DNA of 64,000 bases from Aporhodopirellula aestuarii (GTDB lineage Bacteria > Planctomycetota > Planctomycetia > Pirellulales > Pirellulaceae). The stretch covers positions 33,229 through 97,228 of the forward strand of contig NZ_JAMQBK010000057.1 of the NCBI RefSeq assembly GCF_023701485.1, written 5' to 3'. The position numbers and the translations under genes are program-made. Positions within the stretch are counted from its first letter, which is position 1. Each line of letters begins with the position of its first letter. This document shows positions 37,032 through 46,437 of the stretch, one piece after another. The notes beneath the pieces are model-generated. The model saw only the letters and a list, made by a program, of their open reading frames with translations, searched no databases and was not told the DNA's origin.

Positions 37032-39557
37032 ATGTTGTCAAAGTTGAAATGGAGTTCATTGGTTCCTGGTTTCTCTTTCGTGAGCATCGTGATGCCGATC
37101 GTCGCGTGCATTGGAGTCTCAGCCGGGGAAACAACCGCGGTCGAGAGCATTCAAGTTGCGGGATTGGACGTCACACTTCCTGAGCGGGGCAGTTGGAGTG
37201 AGCAACCCGCTAAGAAATGGCAAGACGCGTTCGTAACCGGCAACGGCACCCTTGGCGCGATGGTGTTCGGTAATCCCGCCAATGAACGAATCGTTCTTAA
37301 TCACGAACGGCTCTACGAACCTCTGTTGGACACGCCCTGCCCCGTGCCCGATATCGCGTCGGCACTTCCCGAAGTGCGTCGTCTCATGCGAGAGGGAAAA
37401 TACGCAGAGGCGTACGCGCATTCTTACCAAGCCGCTCTCGATAAGGGGTTTCCCGGAATTCAATGGACCGATCCGTATCATCCCGCCTGTGCGTTAACGA
37501 TCGACCAAAGTGCAAACGTCGATGGTCACGTTTCATCAATTCGCACGGTTGATTTCCGCTCGGGTGAAGTCGGCGTTCATTGGAAATCCGCAGGCAAATT
37601 TTTCGAGCGACACACATTCGTATCTCGGCCCGATGGCGTAATCGTGATGCGAATTGTCGGGGGAGATGGCGAGCGGGTGAGTGGGCACATTCGTTTGGTG
37701 AATCAGGACTCCCGGCCAAAGTCCAAGCGTACCGACCAAAAAGGCGGTGGGTATCACGATCCTCAAATTGCGGCCGATGACGAATGGTGTACCTATCACT
37801 GCAAATACGAACGATCGCCGCGAGGCTATATGGTCGCCGCCCGTGTCGTCCCTGTTCATGGAAACTGTGTGGCAGACGGCACGTCCATCGAATTTGATGC
37901 CGAAGAGTTGATTTTGTTGATCGGCATTGAGTCCGTCGAGATCGATGACGGTTCCGATGAGTCGATGGATCAGTTGCAGCATCGTCTTTCAAAGATCGAT
38001 GCCGATTACAACGCGTTGCTCGAACGGCACGCCGCGGTTCATCGCGAAATGTTCGACCGTGTTGAGTTCCGATTGGCGGAATCGCAATCGAAGGAAATGA
38101 GCAACGAAGCCATCATCGAGCTTCAGAAGCAAACTGCCAACGAAAGTATGCAGCCCGCTCTGCTCGAAAAAATGTTCGACATGGGGCGGTACACTTTGAT
38201 CTGCTCCTCCGGTGAATGGCCGCCCAATTTAATGGGGGTCTGGAACGGTGATTGGCGACCGGAATGGTCGGGAGACTTCACCCTCGATGCAAACGTCAAT
38301 TTGCAAATCTCTGGTGCTAATCTGGGGGCCCTTCCTGAAGCGATCGCTAGCTACGATCGGCTGGTCATGGGAGTCGTTGACGATTGGCGGACCAACGCCA
38401 AAAAGCTGTTCGGGTGCCGGGGGATTCTTGCGGGCACTCGGACCGATGGGCGACACAACCTGCATACGCATTTCTCGCCCACCTTTCCCGGACATCTTTG
38501 GCTCTCGGGAGCCCAGTGGATGTTGTTGCCGATGGTCGAGCACTACGAAACAACCGGCGACGAGGTCTATTTGAAGGAACGGTTGCTGCCGTTAATGAAA
38601 GAGGTCGCACTATTCTACGAAGACTATTTGACAGAACGTGACGAAATCGGTGACCGCATGTTTGTGCCATCCTATTCACCGGAGAATCATCCGGGAAACA
38701 GCAAGTCGCCGGCGGCGATCAATGCGGCGATGGATATCGCGTGTTGCAAGGAAGTTTTGACGCAGTTGATTGCATTCAAAGATATCGGCGAGTTGTCGGA
38801 CAACGAAATCCAACGCTACACGAGCCTGCTCGAAGAAATGCCCGACTATTTGATCAACGAAGATGGAGCGTTGAAGGAGTGGGCGCATCCCGATCTAGAA
38901 GACAACTACGACCATCGTCACGTCTCGCATCTTTATCCGGTTTGGCCTGGGCACGAAATCGATCCCGATGACACTCCCGAGTTGTTCGCTGCCGCAACCG
39001 AAGCGGCACGTCGTCGTGGTCGTGGGAACGGTTCGGCTCACGGTCTTGCCCACATGGCCTTGATCGGGGCACGACTCAAGGACGCGGATCTCGTCGAAGG
39101 CAATTTGCGGTTCATGTTGTCACGAGGCTACCTGTCGCCGAGCCTGTTCACGTATCACAACCCGGGGCGGATCTACAACGCCGACATGCTGCACAGTTTG
39201 CCCGCCGTCGTGATAGAGATGCTCGTCCACTCCAAGCCTGCGACTCAATCACAAAACGGTGTAATCGAGCTGATTCCGGCTTTAAAAGAAACGCCGGCAT
39301 TGGCGGTCGGAGAAATCCGCGGTGTTCGTTGCCGAAATCAAACGACGGTCGAATCACTCAACTGGGATCTGCCGCGATCGAATCTCCAGCTGAAATTGGT
39401 TTCGCCCGTCCGCCAGGTGCTCGATATACGCGTCCGCCGTGGCATCGAGTCGGTGACAACGAGTGAAGGGAAACCGGTTGAAGTGGAGGGGGACGGTCGG
39501 TTTTCGGTGCGTTTGACGCCGAATCAGGCGGTAGAATTGTCGCTGCGTCTACGCTGA
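37032..39557 (+). CDS. GH95-like alpha-fucosidase family glycosidase
   Basis: This 841-residue secreted protein (signal peptide to about residue 32) follows the GH95 layout: an N-terminal beta domain with KKWQDAFVTGNGTLGAMVFGNPANERIVLNHERLY, then an (alpha/alpha)6 barrel. Catalytic-region motifs are present: the NVN pair where family members have NIN, SPENHP with the probable acid Glu, HRHVSHLYP, and an Asp aligned by eye with the residue that activates water (GRIYNADMLHSL). The neighbouring MNYW and FQIDGNFG sequences seen in typical members are changed, so this is a divergent member. GH95 enzymes release alpha-L-fucose or galactose from glycans, which suits a marine polysaccharide degrader. 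It starts 43 bases after the HEAT-like gene. Confidence 0.8.
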   Translation: MLSKLKWSSLVPGFSFVSIVMPIVACIGVSAGETTAVESIQVAGLDVTLPERGSWSEQPAKKWQDAFVTGNGTLGAMVFGNPANERIVLNHERLYEPLLDTPCPVPDIASALPEVRRLMREGKYAEAYAHSYQAALDKGFPGIQWTDPYHPACALTIDQSANVDGHVSSIRTVDFRSGEVGVHWKSAGKFFERHTFVSRPDGVIVMRIVGGDGERVSGHIRLVNQDSRPKSKRTDQKGGGYHDPQIAADDEWCTYHCKYERSPRGYMVAARVVPVHGNCVADGTSIEFDAEELILLIGIESVEIDDGSDESMDQLQHRLSKIDADYNALLERHAAVHREMFDRVEFRLAESQSKEMSNEAIIELQKQTANESMQPALLEKMFDMGRYTLICSSGEWPPNLMGVWNGDWRPEWSGDFTLDANVNLQISGANLGALPEAIASYDRLVMGVVDDWRTNAKKLFGCRGILAGTRTDGRHNLHTHFSPTFPGHLWLSGAQWMLLPMVEHYETTGDEVYLKERLLPLMKEVALFYEDYLTERDEIGDRMFVPSYSPENHPGNSKSPAAINAAMDIACCKEVLTQLIAFKDIGELSDNEIQRYTSLLEEMPDYLINEDGALKEWAHPDLEDNYDHRHVSHLYPVWPGHEIDPDDTPELFAAATEAARRRGRGNGSAHGLAHMALIGARLKDADLVEGNLRFMLSRGYLSPSLFTYHNPGRIYNADMLHSLPAVVIEMLVHSKPATQSQNGVIELIPALKETPALAVGEIRGVRCRNQTTVESLNWDLPRSNLQLKLVSPVRQVLDIRVRRGIESVTTSEGKPVEVEGDGRFSVRLTPNQAVELSLRLR

Positions 39558-39781
39558 ACTTTTGCGGAAAATTGCTTGTTGGCCGGTCGATTTAACCTAG
39601 ACTAGAAGGCCCCTTGTTTGGGGGTGAGTTGCTCCAGAGGCACGCCTTTTCAAGAATATTTGCCCCCCCGCGAGATTTTTTGTCCGGTCGAGGGGACAGT
39701 TCCCCATATATCCTGAGAGTAGGCCCGGTCGAGCGAGCAAACTCCTCGTTTTCGTGAATTGCTGTCAAAACATCGACGACC

Positions 39782-41653
39782 ATGAATCCAATATTGAGCT
39801 GTCTTCTACGCCGTAGCACACTGCGACCTGTATGGGCCGCACTGCTGACGATCACTTCGGTGGCCCCTATTGGCTGGGCTCAAGAAGGTAGCGAATACGC
39901 CACTTCGTCATCGAACGCGGAGAAATCCGCGGCTCCCGCCGAGCGGTCCTATTCCGCCGCCAAGCCACTCGATTCGGCAGAACTCGCCAAAGCGGCGTTA
40001 GACATCCTGCGTCAGAATTGCCATCGCTGCCACGGCGTGGAATACAAGATCGAAAAGATGAACGTGCTCGATCGCGAGACGTTGGTCGGGCATGTGCGTC
40101 CGGACGCCGAAGGGGATCGCGATATCTATGTTGTACCGGGGGATGCGGAAGCGTCGTTGTTGTGGAACGTGATCGAAGACGAGCACATGCCTCCGAAGAA
40201 ACCGCTCGGGGACAGCGACAAGCAAGTGATTCGTCAGTGGATTGATGCCGGGGCACCCTGGGAAACAGACCTGACACGCGAATTCATTGGCGATGTCGAT
40301 GTCTTAAAGCAGATCGCACGGCACCTGTTCGACATCCGCAAAGACGAACGCAAATTTCAGCGTTACCTGACGCTTACGCACATTCACAACAATCGATCGT
40401 TTACCGAGCGAGACTTGCGGATCTATCGTGCCGCGTTATCCAAAGCGGTCAACAGCATGTCGGATCAAGCGACGATTAAACCGCCGACACCGATTGATGA
40501 TGTCAAAACGATTTACAACATTGATCTGCGTCACTACGGGTGGCAAGAGTTTGGTACTTGGGAAGCGGTGCTCGAGAGGTACCCGTTTGGTCTCAAGCCA
40601 CAGTCGAGTATCGAGGCGCTTGAGATCTATGAGAAGATTGAAGAACTGTACGGTTCAGCGAATTTTGACGGCATCACTTCCATCCGCGCGGATTGGTTTG
40701 TCGCCAACGCGACCCGCCCGCCTCTGTATCACATCCTGACTGGCATCCCTGAGAAACTTTCGGATTTGCTCGATCGAGTGGGTGTCGATGTCGAAAAAAA
40801 CTTTCGACTGAACACTTCCCGCCGAGCAGGCTTGTTCGAGAGTGGGGTTTCGGGACAAAACCGATTGATCGAATACCATTCGTCGACCAACGGGACGTTT
40901 TGGATCAGCTATGACTTCGATCGTAACGCCGGTCGTGGCAATTTGGCTCGATTCCCGTTGGGGCCCAAATTCGAGAACAACGAGTTCGACAACGAAGCTT
41001 TTGAACACGCCGGTGGCGAAATTATTTTCAATCTACCCAACGGATTGCACGCTTACATGTTGGTCGACGGCAAAGGCAATCGGATCAACGAAGGGCCTGT
41101 GAACATCGTCTGGGATTCGCTGAACATTTCCGGCAGCCCGCTGATCGTAAACGGACTTTCCTGCATCAGTTGCCATAAACATGGCATGCTCGATTTTACC
41201 GACTTTGTCCGCGACGGAACTGCCGTGCAAAACCCGCAGGCTCGACGAAAAGTGCACGAATTGTTTCCTCCGCAGAATGAACTCGATCTAGCTCGTGAGT
41301 CAACCAAGCAAAATTATTTGCAACGTTTGTGGCGTGCTGTCGCTGGGGAATTAGAGCTGTCACCCAATCAACGTGACGCCTTGCTCGATTATGAAGAACC
41401 AATCAGTCGTGTTACTCAGCTCTACGCAAAAAATTTGAATCTCGAAGCCGCCGCCTGCGAACTCGGTTTTGAAGACAAAGACCTGCTTCGCAATCAGGTG
41501 TTTTCGGGACGCCTCGTGGAACTCGGTCTGGGGCCATTGGCCCTCGACGGCGGCACCATCAAACGTGCTTTTTGGGACTCCGCGGAGACATCGTCTTCGG
41601 TATTCCAGGAAGCCGCCAGTTCACTGCGGATCGGTACGCCGATCTCCAACTAG
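39782..41653 (+). CDS. Secreted c-type cytochrome-like protein, two haem motifs
   Basis: This 623-residue protein has a signal peptide (cleavage near GWAQ, about residue 34). A planctomycete-type cytochrome c segment with CHRCHG (C80, C83, H84) follows, then MPPKKPLGDSDKQVIRQWIDAGAPWE, which is typical of PSCyt1 domains and supplies a Met near the haem. A second CISCHKHGM motif (C461, C464, H465) lies far downstream in a large region of no recognised family. The haem motifs predict covalent haem and an extracytoplasmic location. It is the first of three same-strand genes with short gaps. A role in electron transfer or redox sensing is an inference. An AT-rich 224-base leader (39558-39781) probably holds the promoter. 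Confidence 0.8.
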   Translation: MNPILSCLLRRSTLRPVWAALLTITSVAPIGWAQEGSEYATSSSNAEKSAAPAERSYSAAKPLDSAELAKAALDILRQNCHRCHGVEYKIEKMNVLDRETLVGHVRPDAEGDRDIYVVPGDAEASLLWNVIEDEHMPPKKPLGDSDKQVIRQWIDAGAPWETDLTREFIGDVDVLKQIARHLFDIRKDERKFQRYLTLTHIHNNRSFTERDLRIYRAALSKAVNSMSDQATIKPPTPIDDVKTIYNIDLRHYGWQEFGTWEAVLERYPFGLKPQSSIEALEIYEKIEELYGSANFDGITSIRADWFVANATRPPLYHILTGIPEKLSDLLDRVGVDVEKNFRLNTSRRAGLFESGVSGQNRLIEYHSSTNGTFWISYDFDRNAGRGNLARFPLGPKFENNEFDNEAFEHAGGEIIFNLPNGLHAYMLVDGKGNRINEGPVNIVWDSLNISGSPLIVNGLSCISCHKHGMLDFTDFVRDGTAVQNPQARRKVHELFPPQNELDLARESTKQNYLQRLWRAVAGELELSPNQRDALLDYEEPISRVTQLYAKNLNLEAAACELGFEDKDLLRNQVFSGRLVELGLGPLALDGGTIKRAFWDSAETSSSVFQEAASSLRIGTPISN

Positions 41654-41715
41654 CACACTGCTTGATTCGCACTCAACCCAACGCACTTACAACGCCAACG
41701 ATAAGGAACCTGACG

Positions 41716-42921
41716 ATGATCTCACGACGATCACGATTACCTGCCATCGCATGCACGCTCGTCTTGAGTGTCATGAGTTTTCTCGTCACGACTCCGTCTC
41801 AGGCCGCTACGCTCGATGATGCGATCGTAAGCCTCGCCGAGAATATTTCGGAGTACCTTGAGGAAAAGGGGCAACGACAAATCATGCTGGGGACGTTTGA
41901 CGGGCCAGGTGCCGCAACGGCGGGCCGAGCCATTCGTGCGTCTCTCAAAGAAGAATTGTCGAAGAAGGATACTCAGGTCGTACCTCTCGGAGCGAGTTGG
42001 ACGGTGCGCGGTGCGTTTAGTTTTGAACAAACCGGTTCCGCCGCGATCGTTTTGATCAAAGCAAACCTGTTCGATAAATCTGGCAAAGAGATCTCGGGTT
42101 TTCGTGAGAAGGTCAAGGTCGAAGAGGTGCGAAGCATCGAAGACATCAGCCGACTGCTCGGGCTGACGGTCGATTTGGACAAAGAACAAGACGCCGTCGC
42201 CCAAGCTGCATCGAGCACCACGGCCAGCAAGAGTGACACCGCGAAACAACTGATCAGCAAACAAGCCGACGTCACTGACAAGTTGGTCTCCAGTGTCACC
42301 GAACCTGTCTTTGCATTTCGCAGTGGCGATAGGACCGTGGTGTCTCCTGATTCGAACAGCAAGTTTCGCGTCGAGATCCTCGTTAAATCTGCAGGGGCCA
42401 GCGATTTCGCACCGTTGCCGATCGAGAATACAGGCGGGTTTCCATTTGCCCCGCTGCAAGCCAATGACGTTTATCGAGTGCGTCTCTACAACGATGCCGA
42501 TCACGCGGTCGGTGTGAAGTTGTCGGTTGATGGAATTAATTCCTTCTGTCTGTCCGACGACGAGGGCCTACGAAGCCGTGGGACGTGGTTCTTTCCGGCT
42601 AAGAGTGTGGGGGTGATTTCGGGATGGTACGTCACACCAACGTTGCTCAAAGAATTCGTGGTCACCGCCAATAACGAATCACTCGGATTGCCACCGGGAT
42701 CGGACATCGGAACCGTGACGGCGCAGTTCTTTCACGCTTGGACGGAAAACGAACAACCGCCAGCGGTCGAGTTGTTGGCCAAGAACAAGGGACAACTACG
42801 TACCGGCATCGGTCGCGATATCACCCGCCAAGCTAGTTCGCAACGGTGTTTTTTCGGCGAAACGCTGCTCTCTTCGGTGAGTATCCGCTACAGCAATCCC
42901 GACGACCTGCCTGTTGAGTGA
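41716..42921 (+). CDS. Secreted protein of unknown function in the caspase operon
   Basis: This 401-residue protein has a signal peptide (residues about 1-30, ending SQAA). The N-terminal 130 residues (ISEYLEEKGQRQIMLGTFDGPGAATAGRAIRASLKEELSK and SWTVRGAFSFE) faintly resemble extracytoplasmic FlgO/CsgG-type folds. The C-terminal half is beta-rich, with FRVEILVKSAG, YRVRLYNDADHAVGVKLSVDGIN and SGWYVTPTLLKEFVV, which recalls domains found next to bacterial caspase-like proteases. ATG at 41716 has an AAGGA site and is preferred to the earlier in-frame start. It ends 3 bases before the WD40-caspase gene, so the two are almost certainly translated from one message. Function is unknown. Confidence 0.72.
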   Translation: MISRRSRLPAIACTLVLSVMSFLVTTPSQAATLDDAIVSLAENISEYLEEKGQRQIMLGTFDGPGAATAGRAIRASLKEELSKKDTQVVPLGASWTVRGAFSFEQTGSAAIVLIKANLFDKSGKEISGFREKVKVEEVRSIEDISRLLGLTVDLDKEQDAVAQAASSTTASKSDTAKQLISKQADVTDKLVSSVTEPVFAFRSGDRTVVSPDSNSKFRVEILVKSAGASDFAPLPIENTGGFPFAPLQANDVYRVRLYNDADHAVGVKLSVDGINSFCLSDDEGLRSRGTWFFPAKSVGVISGWYVTPTLLKEFVVTANNESLGLPPGSDIGTVTAQFFHAWTENEQPPAVELLAKNKGQLRTGIGRDITRQASSQRCFFGETLLSSVSIRYSNPDDLPVE

Positions 42922-42924
42922 GTC

Positions 42925-45900
42925 ATGAACCGACAGATCAAACGACGCCGACACGCGAAGTGCGTCTGTCACCTTTTGATGGCGTTTTCGCTGTTGGGCT
43001 TGATGATCCATCAGGCGGGGCGAACGCAAGCTCAAACGACCCCGCCGCGGGTTGTGCTCAACACCGGCGGCCCCGCAGGGCAGATTCGACAATTGCGTTT
43101 CTCGTCCGACTCGCAGCGACTATATGCGGCGGGTCTCGACAAGAGCGTTCACGTTTATGAAGTCGGTTGGAATCGCGGCGACGGCGGGCCACCTGAATTG
43201 AAACAGGTCTCGCCGATGTACTGGGAACAGGCGCGTGGCGATCGTGGCAGCATCTATTCTTTGGCCCTGAATTCGCGTCAGAGAGAAATGGTTCTCGGCG
43301 GGGTCGGCGCCCGTCAACAAACCGGGGACATCGCGCTGTTCGATCTCGGCCGAGGGCTCGTGGCGGGGTGTCTGCCGTCGCCGGAGCAGCGGACCACGGC
43401 GGCCGCTGCGAAACGAATCGGGACCGAAGGCCATCTCTATGCGGTGATGTCGCTCGATTACTCTCCCGATGGCAATCGGATCGTTTCTCGCGATGAACGT
43501 GGCGGGCTCGTTCTCTGGCAACGCGGGCCGCAGGGGGGATTCGATGTCACGGTTCTGCGTCCGCCCAACCCTCAAGCCTCACGGTTTGCACCGCTTGCGA
43601 TTTTTACCAGCGATCAAAACGTCGTGTATTCAAGGCAAGATCCCGACGGCCAAGTGCGGCTGATCAGCCGATCGCTGCGTACGGGCAACGAGGCCCCGTT
43701 TACCGAAAGCTATCACGGCCGGGTGGCTGCGTTGACACGTGACCATCGACACGTGTTCTGGGCGTCGGCTGACGGATTGGGAAGGGTTTATCTCTCCGAC
43801 GTTCGCGATCCAGCCAATCGTCACGTGATCCGCGCGTCGCTACCACATGTCACCGCAATTGCGATGGGTGATAACGCATTGGCGGTGCTCAGCAACGAGT
43901 TCAGTGACGGACGCGCCGGTAACGTGGTTGTGGAGTTGTTCGATCTGGCGACAAGACGGCGAGTGGATGCGGCCACCGTGTCAACAACTGAGTACTCGCG
44001 CGCACTGGCAATTTCACCCGACGGTCGATTTCTCGCGGTGTCGAAGGAAGACCCTCGCTCGATTTTGGTCTTTCCACTTACTGACACCCAGGATCGGCCG
44101 CTCGCCAGACCGTTGAGCGAGCAGCCGCCACTGGTTGCACGGGCGAATACGCAGCCCACAAACCAATTAGCCTTATCACCCGATGGCAGGCTGCTCGGAT
44201 TCGGCAGGGATCCAGGATCAATATTCTCGTCGCTGGATTTGGCTCTGGGAGAAATTCGTAGCGACCAACCGCCGAGCAACGACTGGATGTTTCCGGTCAC
44301 GCAGTCCCAGGGGTGGCAGGTCACGCGGGTGAATCGGCCGACCACGCAGCTACGCTTGGTTGATCCGACAGGAAAACCATGGTTGATCGATCTCAACCCG
44401 ACGTTCCAGGGCACGTATTTTAGTCATTGTTTCTTGTTCACACCTGCCAGCAGTGAGCCGGTGGGCATCGCGATCGGCACCGAGCACGTCAACGGGATTT
44501 TTGTTTATCGATTCAGCGGCAACACGCCGGCGAGTTCTGATGCTTTTGCGCCTCCCATGGTGCGATGGTATCGCGATCATACCGGCACGATCACATCGTT
44601 GATTGCGAGCCCCGATGGCCGAACTCTGTTCAGCGGATCGCAAGACAATACGATCAAATTGTGGCGTTTGGGCGGAGTGTTCTCCGGTGCAGGTGCAGGT
44701 GAATTTGAGCAGGCGTCGTTCTGGGGTTGCGATTTCGAGATTATCAACGGCAACGTGGTGGTTCGCCGAGTAGATCCCGAAGGGATCGCGTTTGCGCGTT
44801 CTCTCCGCGAAGGCGATCGGATCACACGAATTCAAGGTTACGACCGACGAGATCTGGCGACGATTCTCGATGCCCAGGCCGGGACTGCGTCGGCCGAGGA
44901 GATTCGCAGGGTGCTGGGGCAAGTCTCCGTGCTCAGGCAGAATTTGATCTATGCCGACTCGACGCGGCCAAATGGGCAAAACGAGACGAAGCGTTTCATC
45001 ATCCGTCCGTCTTGGGAGCCGTTCCTTACCGCGTTTGCAAATGAAAACGATCAATGGGCGATCTGGCATCCGAGTGGATTTTTCAACGCGTCGGCGGCCG
45101 AAGGGGGAGGATTATTTGAATGGATGATCCTTCGGGGTGCCGATCGTCCGCCGCGAATGGTCGAGGGCGGTTTCTTAGCGAAGGAGTTTGAACGACCCGA
45201 AACGATTTTGAAATTGATCTCAGGAGTTAACATCGCCGACGCGGTCGCTGGCGAACCACCGATCGCCGGAAGGCTCGCCGGTGTGATCGATTCCACGCCG
45301 GAGGTGACGATCCTGTCGCCTGAAATCGGCCAAGGCCTCTCGGGAGGGCAGCCCAATGTCATCACAGCACATGTCGATTTTGGGACCGGAAACCCAGCCA
45401 ACTATGACGTCCGAGCGAACATTGACGCCGTGCGTTTACCGGATCCCGAAATCGAGGCACTCCCCAACAACCAATTTCAGTACACATGGACCGTGAACGT
45501 TTCGGGGCGGCTCAACCAGATCCAAGTCATTGCGAAAGAGCGAGGTGGGGCGTTGGCGAGTTTGTACGCGTCGGACGTCGCCTACCGACGTGGGGAGACT
45601 GACCGGGAGACACCGTATCGGTTGCACGTGCTCTCGTTGGCTTCTGAAGATTACAGCGGCCCATTGGCAAATCATCGCAACGGATTCGGCCGGTTGGAGT
45701 TCCCAATCGATGATGTGGACGCGATCGTCAAAACGCTGCGTGACAAACAATTGGCTGGATTGGGACGTTATCAATTGGGCAACATTCGCGAACTGCGGGA
45801 TGACCAGATCACGCAGGAATCTGTTGCCAACGAGATTCGTCGACTCAATGATCAGTTGCGTGCGAAAGGCGAGCGGCACATTCTGATCGTGTATCTTTCT

Positions 45901-46398
45901 GGGCACGGCACCACCATTGACGGGGAATATCACTACGTGACCACAACGAGTCGGTCGGCCGATCCGGTGGAGTTGCGACGCGGTTCGTTGCCCTGGTCAC
46001 TGCTCGATGGTGCCGGCGAATCAGGGACAGGTGTGATTTATATGATTGATACCTGTCACAGTGGATCGGCGGTTGATGCCAAGAGCAGCATTCGCGATCC
46101 GCTGCAAAGTGGCGGGGTGGTGATCGCGGCGGCGAGTGGTCGCGAATCGGCGAAAGAGCTCGCGCCGCTAGAGCATGGTTGTTTCACGTTTTCGGTGCTC
46201 GCCGCACTCGACGGAGATGCCGATGGTGTGGGGAACCAAAAGGGAGACGGGGCCAATGGTATCGTTGATCTGGAAGAGCTCGTGTCGTTTGTTCGTGATT
46301 ATGTCGGGCAGTTGACCGCTGGAGAACAAAAGCCGACCGTGACGCCTCTGCGGCTGTCCGATACGTTGCGGCTCGAGCTTGTTCGGACGGCGAAGTGA
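42925..46398 (+). CDS. Secreted WD40-PDZ-caspase (peptidase C14) protein
   Basis: This 1157-residue protein has a signal peptide (cleavage near TQAQ, about residue 37). A WD40-like beta-propeller region (about 50-590) follows, with blades such as RLYAAGLDKSVHVYEV and GRTLFSGSQDNTIKLWRL. A PDZ-like segment (about 600-660, REGDRITRIQGYDRRDL) and a WHPSGFFNASAAEGGGLFEWMI stretch common before bacterial caspase domains come next. The C-terminal caspase-like domain holds the catalytic His994 in YLSGHG and Cys1044 in DTCHSG, so it should be an active cysteine protease. Most metacaspases are cytosolic; this one is exported. It is the last gene of a run with a cytochrome and an unknown protein and converges on a membrane AAA ATPase. 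Confidence 0.87.
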   Translation: MNRQIKRRRHAKCVCHLLMAFSLLGLMIHQAGRTQAQTTPPRVVLNTGGPAGQIRQLRFSSDSQRLYAAGLDKSVHVYEVGWNRGDGGPPELKQVSPMYWEQARGDRGSIYSLALNSRQREMVLGGVGARQQTGDIALFDLGRGLVAGCLPSPEQRTTAAAAKRIGTEGHLYAVMSLDYSPDGNRIVSRDERGGLVLWQRGPQGGFDVTVLRPPNPQASRFAPLAIFTSDQNVVYSRQDPDGQVRLISRSLRTGNEAPFTESYHGRVAALTRDHRHVFWASADGLGRVYLSDVRDPANRHVIRASLPHVTAIAMGDNALAVLSNEFSDGRAGNVVVELFDLATRRRVDAATVSTTEYSRALAISPDGRFLAVSKEDPRSILVFPLTDTQDRPLARPLSEQPPLVARANTQPTNQLALSPDGRLLGFGRDPGSIFSSLDLALGEIRSDQPPSNDWMFPVTQSQGWQVTRVNRPTTQLRLVDPTGKPWLIDLNPTFQGTYFSHCFLFTPASSEPVGIAIGTEHVNGIFVYRFSGNTPASSDAFAPPMVRWYRDHTGTITSLIASPDGRTLFSGSQDNTIKLWRLGGVFSGAGAGEFEQASFWGCDFEIINGNVVVRRVDPEGIAFARSLREGDRITRIQGYDRRDLATILDAQAGTASAEEIRRVLGQVSVLRQNLIYADSTRPNGQNETKRFIIRPSWEPFLTAFANENDQWAIWHPSGFFNASAAEGGGLFEWMILRGADRPPRMVEGGFLAKEFERPETILKLISGVNIADAVAGEPPIAGRLAGVIDSTPEVTILSPEIGQGLSGGQPNVITAHVDFGTGNPANYDVRANIDAVRLPDPEIEALPNNQFQYTWTVNVSGRLNQIQVIAKERGGALASLYASDVAYRRGETDRETPYRLHVLSLASEDYSGPLANHRNGFGRLEFPIDDVDAIVKTLRDKQLAGLGRYQLGNIRELRDDQITQESVANEIRRLNDQLRAKGERHILIVYLSGHGTTIDGEYHYVTTTSRSADPVELRRGSLPWSLLDGAGESGTGVIYMIDTCHSGSAVDAKSSIRDPLQSGGVVIAAASGRESAKELAPLEHGCFTFSVLAALDGDADGVGNQKGDGANGIVDLEELVSFVRDYVGQLTAGEQKPTVTPLRLSDTLRLELVRTAK

Positions 46399-46437
46399 AC
46401 GCCATCGATCGACGGGCACACAGAAGGTGACTTGCCG

